A DNA stretch of 64,000 bases from positions 71,493,345-71,557,344 of the forward strand of contig NC_087065.1 in assembly GCF_963678635.1 (NCBI RefSeq). The letters run 5' to 3'. A model generated the notes under the pieces. The model was not told the DNA's origin. It ran no database searches and saw only the letters and a program-made list of their open reading frames with translations. Shown piece by piece: positions 56,840 through 64,000 of the stretch; the stretch's first letter is position 1; each line of letters begins with the position of its first letter. Source of the DNA: Symsagittifera roscoffensis (lineage: Eukaryota > Xenacoelomorpha > Acoela > Convolutidae). The position numbers and the translations under genes were made by a program.

Positions 56840-58124
56840 CAAGCGAGTAACGCACCTCCGGTGCTTCGAATTTTTAACAACTCATAAAAAACTGTAAATA
56901 CTGGAAAAAATAGCATCCTTTGAGTGTACTCTGGCAGAACCGAAATACAAGGTTGGTAATTCCAAATTTTGAAAAAAAAATTCTATTCAAGTTTTTTCAA
57001 TTCAAAATTTTAAAAACCATCGTTTTTTTTTAAATCTAAGTTCTTTGAAAAACTTTAAAATCTTTGAAAAATTAAGAAACATCACATCTCGGAATCTAAA
57101 ACTAATTGAGCTGTCGCATTTGGACGCAAGATTTGAAACTCCTGAGAGAGCTCTTACAATATCCAACCACAGCGTTGGGAATTTCAAGTTTGAAAAAACC
57201 AGAAAAAAAACGTCAAATGTCGAAAACAAACAAAAGAGTTGAGCAGCCACAATTGGAGGCAAGATCTCTCGCAATCCCTGAGAGTACTCTGACAGCCCCC
57301 AACTACAGGGCATTAGGAACTTCAAAATTTGAAGAAAAACAATAAATTAAAGTTTTCTGAAAATTTTTTGAAAAAATAACAAAAATTGTCAGATCTAGAA
57401 AACTACAAAGAGTTGAGCAGTCACAGTTGGAGAGAAACTTCACAACTCCTGGGAGTAACCTAACAGAGCCTCGCCATAGTGGGAACTTCAAATTTTGTGA
57501 AACTATTTAAATCTATCACGAAAACTAAAAGCATTTGAGCAGTCATATTCAGAGGCAAGATTCGCAACTCCTGAGAGTACCCTCGCAGTTTCCAACTACA
57601 GGATTGAGATCTTCAAAGTTTTTAAAATCTTAAGTTTTTGAAAATTTTGAAAACATCATTAAAAAAAACGTCATATCTCGAAAACTACAAGGATTTGAGA
57701 AGTAAGATTTGAAGGCAAGATTCGCAACACCTGATGAGACTACCCTGACATCCCCCAACTAAAGGGTTGCGAACTTCAAATTTTCAGAAAGTTAAAAAAA
57801 TAACAATTTTTCTAGAAATTTTTGAAAAATCTCGAAAATTGCCGTATCTCGTAACCTAAACGAATTGCTTATTGATATATGGAGGCCGAAATCGCAACAT
57901 CCATGGAAACCCTCACAGCATCTCATTATGAGGTTGCTACTTTCAAACTTGGTGAAATAAACACTGATTTCAAACAGGAAAATCGAAAAAAAAATCTTAA
58001 CCATTGCAATAGCTTACGATAGCTTAAACGTGAAAGAATTCTTTTGTTAAACATGCAAAAATAATACGTTGAAAAAACTTAAACATGGCGAGATAGTGAA
58101 GCCCGCATTTAAATATATAATAGA
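56840..58124 (-). mobile_element. Non-autonomous Helitron with internal ~165-bp repeats, copy 2
   Basis: The minus strand starts TCTATTATATATTTAAAT after A and ends CGCTTG before T. A hairpin GCACC/GGTGC lies 10-12 bases before the 3' end, as expected for Helitrons. The terminal tetranucleotide is CTTG instead of CTAG. The interior repeats match copy 1. Confidence 0.75.
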
Positions 58125-58487
58125 TTCTGAAAACTTAATTGTATCCATTAAAAGCATTATTATTTGATTTTTCCACTGATTCCAGTTGAATTCTATTTAA
58201 ACATGAATCAATATTGAGGCCATTCAGAGGCAGCAGTCACTGCAACCAATTAGTTTTTCTCAAATGAAGCTAGGGAAAAACACTCAATAAAGAAGAAAAA
58301 TTTTGGTAGAATAAAGAGCATCGTACGCGCTGCCGCCCAACGACAATGAATTGGATTATCTCAAAGCCTTTATTTGTCTTCGAAATTTTAGTTTTTAATT
58401 TTAATTCTACTAATGGCTTCGTTTTTGGTAAATATCTTTCATCAATTGATTGTTTGCCGAAATCGCCTTGTGGTTTAATTCAACTGC

Positions 58488-58504
58488 GGGGGGGGGGGGG
58501 GGGG
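58488..58504 (+). repeat. Poly(G) run, 17 G
   Basis: An uninterrupted G17 followed by further G-rich sequence (TTTTAGGGGGATTTGG), in otherwise AT-rich DNA. Its exact length may be a sequencing artefact. Confidence 0.7.
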
Positions 58505-59569
58505 TGATTTTGTTTTAGGGGGATTTGGTCCTATGCGCGATTCAATCCTGGAGTATTTTGTCCTTTGGGATTGTATACGAACTGTAAACAATTAAGTTTC
58601 CAGGAAATTAAACAGTCCGCCCGCGATACTCATTATGCAGGTTTTAGCGACATTGGAGATTAAAATCTTAGTTCAGGCTAAAATGGAGTTCAAAGACGAG
58701 CTGCTTAACTCAACCCACCAAAAATGAGGACTTACAAACTTAATGCAAAATGAGGACTTACAAACTTACAAGCTAATGGATTGAAGCGCACTTAAAAAAC
58801 TAAAATGTCATTCTCAAAATTCAACGAATTTGAGCATGAACGCATTTTAACTGTTCCTAGAAAAGCACACGACCTAAAAAAGAAACCGCATTGCTTTTAA
58901 AAACACTTGAACAGAGAAAATCCATTGCGATTATCACATATATTAAATTTGCCAGGGAGTTTTTCAAAAACACATGTCGCTATTCGTACATTTAAAAAGA
59001 AGAGGAACTTAAGATTCTTTGACGAAAACCAGAAACCACAAACAAATTTCAAATGTGTTGAGTGATATATCATACAGATATGATTCCAGATGCGATGAAA
59101 AATTTCCAAAAAAGCTGCACAGAGCTTAAAATTTTCTTGAAGCTTCTTTTGATGCAAGCTTATGCGATGTTGAATGAGTCGAAGTCCTCACCTTGTTGTT
59201 CCGACCACTCGAAGAGTGTAAAAGAACTATGATAAGTTTCCGTTTTTGGTGAGTTTTTCGTCCAGCCAATTTTGACTACCTCAAGGAAAGCTCAAATGGC
59301 GTCAAGCATTACATTAAAGCCCTATTAGTGTGATTCGGATTCTTAAAAGTCTCCTGGTGTCGAGAAAAGTTGGTTCGAATTTTTGTTTTTCAGACTAATA
59401 AGATTTCAGACGGAAAACTTCTGAGACTTCAGAAAATATCTTCTACAAAGAGGCGCAGCTGCGCTTCGTAAACATTAGCGAAACCACGACAAAAAAGTAA
59501 CTCTATTAAGTGAAATAAGATAGGTCGAATTAAGCCTGGAATTAGTTTTAAGAAATTCTGCCACGTGAC

Positions 59570-59620
59570 AGACTCGAACCTGTGATCCGAATCTCACGCC
59601 CTAACCTCTCAGACATGGAC
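59570..59620 (-). repeat. tRNA-derived (Ser/Leu-like) SINE head
   Basis: Reversed B box AGACTCGAACCTG (59570-59582) and A box CGCCCTAACCTCTCAGACAT (59597-59616). It is followed by a GCAGACAAC body block at about 59657. Confidence 0.5.
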
Positions 59621-61467
59621 GCTTAGCAATCGGCAAACACTAGCCACAAATAAAGCAGACAACAGGTGGTATAAACATTTCTAGGGCTACAGATCGAAAT
59701 TATAGCGAAAGTGCCACCAAATCAGCATGTTTATTTGCGAGTGCGTTTGGAAAAAAGAAGGCTCATACCAAGACAAAACTTTAGCAAGCCCGATAGTGTA
59801 ACGGACTGATTACTGAGACTCAACCAATTTACTCTCAACTCTCTAGCTAAAAATTAAACAAAAGTTTCTTAATTTTTAAATCTGTAATAAAATATCGCAT
59901 GGTCGGAACAGTCTATGCTACTTGCACAGCAACCGGCTATCCTTGTTGCTATATGCCAATAAATGTTTGTTCCTTAAGCTGAAAAAATTCAATTACTACC
60001 CGGGTGCAAAAAAAAGGATAGAAAGCAGCGGCTGATTGCAAGGGAATTCATCTACCGGTAGCAAGTAAAGGCTTGCGACAACAATAGCCAGCATTACAAT
60101 TGATCAATTTTCAAATTCATGAGTCCCAAATAATATACACATTTCAAATTCTACTAAACCAAATTGTCAACTTTCATGAAAACTACGCGCAAGATGAAAC
60201 TTCGCTTTACATGTTTAACGGAGACGAGAGTAGAAAATTTCAATTCATAATTTATTTAAGTCTAAACAAATATTCAAATGGAGAAGAACAATTTTGATTT
60301 ATACAATACAATCTATAGGATGCAAAATTACGTCTCATGGTATACTTAATACACGTTATTGGTCAACTTTCATTCACTTATTTCTGGACATCGAGACCCT
60401 ATCCACTTTTACCAGGGCAAGTCAAATTACGTTTGGGGTGACAATGGCTTCAATAAGCTCCACCTTTCAACACATCTTTTTTTCACGACTTCACGCATGA
60501 TAGATCATAAAAAGTAATCTTGAGTCTTATTCCAAAAACTGTCAGATCAAGCTAATTTTTCTAAGATATTGCCAGTATCTAGAAATTGAAAAATGGATTT
60601 TTTTTGCGATATACCGAATCATAACTGTAGCACAATCAGGCATATATATCTGGGTTTATAATGGCATTTGAGCAAAACTGCATCAACCTGGGTATGTTCC
60701 CGAAAGAGTCGGAACAGATCAAAATAAATATTGTAACAATCAGTCTCAAAAGGCTACAAAGAATAGATTAACATTTTAATTTATAGATAAACAATACTGG
60801 CAACAAACTACCTCTGCAGTGAAAATATATAAATATTGCTTCGATTTGTTTTCCGTGTTTGCAACAATTGGTAAATCATCGTAACATACAATTGCGCCAT
60901 TAAATTGTGGATTTTGATTTTTGTGATAATTTTGGGATAACAATTAGCTCAGCTATAATGAATTGAATAAATAAACACAAAAATTCATTCAAATGTGCAT
61001 GGTACATTGCATATATAGCGTACGCGTAGTATGACACGGTCTTAGCAAAAAGCAAAAAATGGATTCGATTGAACCATTTCACACTCAAATAAGAATCATA
61101 GTTCAGAAAAAATCAATGCTTTTTCTATCAAGTATTTTTGGGCTTCACGTTTAATCGAGATAATTGAAATTAATGTCAAATCTGCAATTCAATATATGAG
61201 GCGTAGATCAAGGTAATTCAAAAAAAATTCAGCAGCCAGCTCTCTTTTTACCAGTCGAAATTTGAATAGCCATGCCGCAACAACTGATTGGTTATTGAAG
61301 CCGAGTCCGTTTTTTGACGCTAAATTCTATCGTATGATCAGAAACCGTATTTGATTGTAAAAGGCAGATATACGTCTTGAACTTACCAATAATTACGAAG
61401 ATCGAAACCATTTCTGGAACGAAATAAAAAATCAAAATCTATGAGTATATTTTTGCTCACACTAGAA

Positions 61468-61473
61468 TTTATT
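61468..61473 (-). promoter_or_regulatory. Candidate poly(A) signal of the alpha-adaptin gene
   Basis: AATAAA on the minus strand, about 290 bases downstream of the TGA stop. Confidence 0.4.
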
Positions 61474-61761
61474 GAGCCTTGATTGAGATGAAGCACTACA
61501 AGAACAGATTATTAAATTTAACTGTCATAACCGCAATTAAAGTAAGCATCTTGAATTGAAAGCCTGCGACCTATAAAAAGCAAGTAGCAACAAAAACTGC
61601 CGTCAAACTTTTGAAAATGTCTGACTTCAGAAGTACATAGGCTCGCTTGCGTAAAACAGACTAGTTGGAAATAGGACCGAGGAGAGTTAATTATGACGTC
61701 ATAATTTTGCCATTGGCTATCTCGTGAAATAATTCGCAGAGGGATTGAAAAGAAGAGGGTT

Positions 61762-63581
61762 TCAAAAGTGTGGCTCAAGTAGTTCACAGACAGCCTGTGC
61801 AGCTGAAGATTTGAGTGATCTGACTGTTAATCTGTACATCTGAAATCAGAGAGAAATCATTCGCCTAAGGATTCAGGATTCACGTGTTCAGTATAAAAAA
61901 TAAACAATATAAACTTAACATTTAAAAAAAACACTGTTGATGGCTGGGAAAGATTGATTCATTTGATTGATCAGGTGTTTTTTAATTTTCTGGATTCTAA
62001 GTTTTACGACTTCAACTTCAATACTTTTGACCTCCGTGATCAATAATTTTACGACTACACCGATTTGGATGAAAACAGCGGTTAATTCAATACCTGTGAC
62101 TGTAGGTTCGGCTCTAGCCTCAGCAGGACTCCGACGTTAGCACTGGTGGTGTATAATACGCCCGCGCATACATAGTTGGCCGGGTTGGGATCTATGTTGA
62201 GCAGCAGACCCATGCCAAAGCCTTGCAGCTGCAACCAAAGCACACTTTTTGATTTAAGTTTACAATTAACCAACAACAACCTTAAGTCAGTTTGAGGTTG
62301 CGATATTTCTAGTATTCATAGAGACAGGGTTTTAACTTCAAGCTCAACTTAACAAACGAAGAATTTCTGTCTCATTGTTAATGGTAAAATATACAAGCAA
62401 AATTCATAAAGTGATGCGCTAGAAACAATGAAAGGACAACTAATGATCCCTTTGGGTTGCAAGTGGCCAAGTACTAACTTTGCTATGGTCAGTTACGGTG
62501 TTAATGGGTGGAAATTTGGCAGCGAATATCTTCTGGCACTCCTGCGAAGGCTGGCTGAGGAACTTCCACTTGGTGAAGAAGTCGCCAGAGTTGAACACGA
62601 CCGGCTGGAAAAACTTGCTCACAGGCAGGGGCAGGTACACTGACAGGTTTGTAGGAAGACCACTGCCTCCATTTCTGAAACAGCAACAAAAAACAATTCC
62701 AGAGCTGCTAGGAACAGAAAAGAAACCATAACAGACAGAACTTGTTGTGTCATCAAAATATTTTTTGAGGCTAATCTTCTGGAAGGTTTGGCTCTTTTCC
62801 CGTTTCTCATCCCATAAAATTCCGAAATGTTTTAGAAATTTGTTCACGCTGACATTTTTTATTGCAGTTTAGAAAGTCAAAAACGTTTTAAAACATAGCC
62901 AATCGAAGATTGGAAAAGAGTAATGAAAGCAATTAAACATAAAAAACCCTGACTTTCTTGAAAAATCTCAATTTTCGAAATTCAAAGAAAAAAATAGATG
63001 CCCTTTAAGCTCTTTAAATTAATAGAACAATTTATGATTGGCGATTTTTTTATAACATGAATCCAACTCGAGAAAACTTGATCAATAGGTAAAATTTTTA
63101 TTCCGCTGGGAAATCTTAAAAATAAATTCCACTTTCAAAACTAGAAATCATTCTCGTTTTTTTTCCGCGCCATTTCCACGTTCGTATTTGGAGAGTGCTA
63201 TTTACGTCACATTTGAACTCAAAAAGTGCAAATATACCTAGAAGCATCAATATTTTAAGACTTTTTTTCGAAAAAAAAAACAAAAAAAATCAACAAGACC
63301 TATGTAAGAGTCTTCAATACGTTCATTGCTCTTATTAATTTGTCTTAAATTGAATTTCAGAATATGATCGAAGGGAGAAAACTGGAAAAGAGCCGAAGAT
63401 CTGCATCTGAAGATGACCTCAAACAAACAAAAATCGAAGCAGCTAGTAGACGTAGATGGTGTTATTACGTGAAGCAGACATTGAGGATTGGCTTCGTCAT
63501 GTAGTCTGCTTTGCATGTCACTTCCACCATCTGCTTCGCTTGTGCTCCAGGGGCGAGGGAAGGAGGCGTGATCGGAATCAT
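61762..63581 (-). CDS. AP2A: AP-2 complex subunit alpha (alpha-adaptin), last four coding exons
   Basis: Exons, all complement: 63581-63469, 62674-62479, 62228-62094, 61839-61762. Introns are 794, 250 and 254 bp, GT-AG. They encode the final 173 residues, the end of the beta-sandwich and the platform of the appendage (ear) domain, which recruits endocytic accessory proteins to clathrin pits. Diagnostic blocks are KFFQPVVFNSGDFFTKWK (with the platform Trp), FAAKFPPINT, IDPNPANYVCAGV and LLRLEPNLQSQ (Arg and Glu of the DPF/W pocket). The last exon encodes MYRLTVRSLK to ELLEPHF. The first exon shown starts in phase 0 after a TATAG acceptor. Upstream exons lie beyond the right edge. The family call is near certain; paralogue number is unknown. 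Confidence 0.95.
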
Positions 63582-64000
63582 CTATACACCAGCCAGAGTC
63601 AATTAGTAAAATGATAATAAAAATTAGAAAACATTAAAGAGTAAAACAAACAAAATTTTTCGACATTGTTGCCGGTTACAAAGGAGTAACCAGAAAATGT
63701 GGTAACCAAACAGGCCAGTAAGCAAACACGTTTTTCAATTTCCATTAAACAGGCGTAAAGCAAAAAAGATGCTGTTATTACGTTTTAAAACAGCATAAAA
63801 CTTTCTCTAAAATCAAACCAACTTGAATGACTTCGGTATAAAATATTTGTAAGTTTACCCAACTTCAAAATTAAGAGTTCAAAAACATAGCAAACAGAAA
63901 GTTAATTAAGAGTCAATGAACGCAATTACACTGAAAAAAACGGACATACGTTTTGAAAAAATCTCAACTTTCGAATTTCAAGGAAAAAAGTAGATGGCCT
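63582..64000. other. Intron of the alpha-adaptin gene reaching the window edge
   Basis: No preceding exon is visible. The end (about 63880-64000) resembles 62885-63005 in the next intron (shared AAAAATCTCAA, TTTCGAA and ATAGATG-type blocks), a local repeat. Confidence 0.6.

Larger units (their letters stand above)
52831..61761. other. Intergenic region between the SLC6 and alpha-adaptin genes
   Basis: Contains a 170-bp satellite array (54060-55170), SINE-like copies (55690-56075 and 59570-59620), a Helitron (56840-58124) and a 17-G run (58488-58504). The rest is AT-rich, with short ORFs lacking recognisable domains. Confidence 0.6.

Noticed and set aside
1-64000. CRISPR arrays, operons or bacterial signals
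   Set aside because: Introns, retrotransposons and host gene families show nuclear animal DNA; repeats lack regular spacer structure.

Overview
This is a eukaryotic, almost certainly invertebrate animal, genomic window. It is AT-rich and full of repeats. It carries three spliced host genes with canonical GT-AG introns, all on the minus strand, plus BEL/Pao and Ty3/gypsy retrotransposons, Helitrons, hAT-type miniature elements, tRNA-derived SINE-like repeats and satellite arrays. I cannot name the species from sequence alone.

Left third (1-22.7 kb) is a nested retrotransposon. A BEL/Pao element on the minus strand has its gag split in two: the N-terminal part lies at 19778-20325, and the rest, through the DUF1759 region, two zinc knuckles and the start of the aspartic protease, lies at 2293 down to 1. 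It runs off the left edge. Between the halves sits a 17,484-bp Ty3/gypsy-type element (2294-19777), also on the minus strand. It has about 0.8-kb LTRs, a tRNA-Asn-like primer binding site, a 2.4-kb leader rich in GGAGGGT motifs, gag, protease, RT/RNase H, a very long RNase H-integrase spacer, integrase, and a 3.8-kb block of unrecognised accessory ORFs before the 3' LTR. Both elements are decayed by in-frame stops and frameshifts.

Middle (22.8-38.5 kb) is AT-rich repeat DNA without a convincing gene. It contains a tandem duplication (23137-27150) with a diverged third copy, minisatellites, SINE-like copies, and one short Cys-rich open segment with splice signals (22917-23126) that may be an orphan exon.

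Right part (38.5-64 kb) holds the host genes. These are a complete two-exon PNPLA2/ATGL-type patatin lipase (38587-40898), a complete six-exon SLC6 neurotransmitter-transporter family gene (46821-52830, 613 aa), and the last four coding exons of the AP-2 alpha-adaptin gene (61762-63581, continuing off the right edge). Their functions are lipid-droplet triglyceride hydrolysis, Na+-coupled solute uptake and clathrin adaptor cargo/accessory binding. Nothing in the window links them functionally. The intergenic DNA holds two Helitrons with internal satellite-like repeats, a separate ~170-bp satellite array and two hAT-like MITEs.
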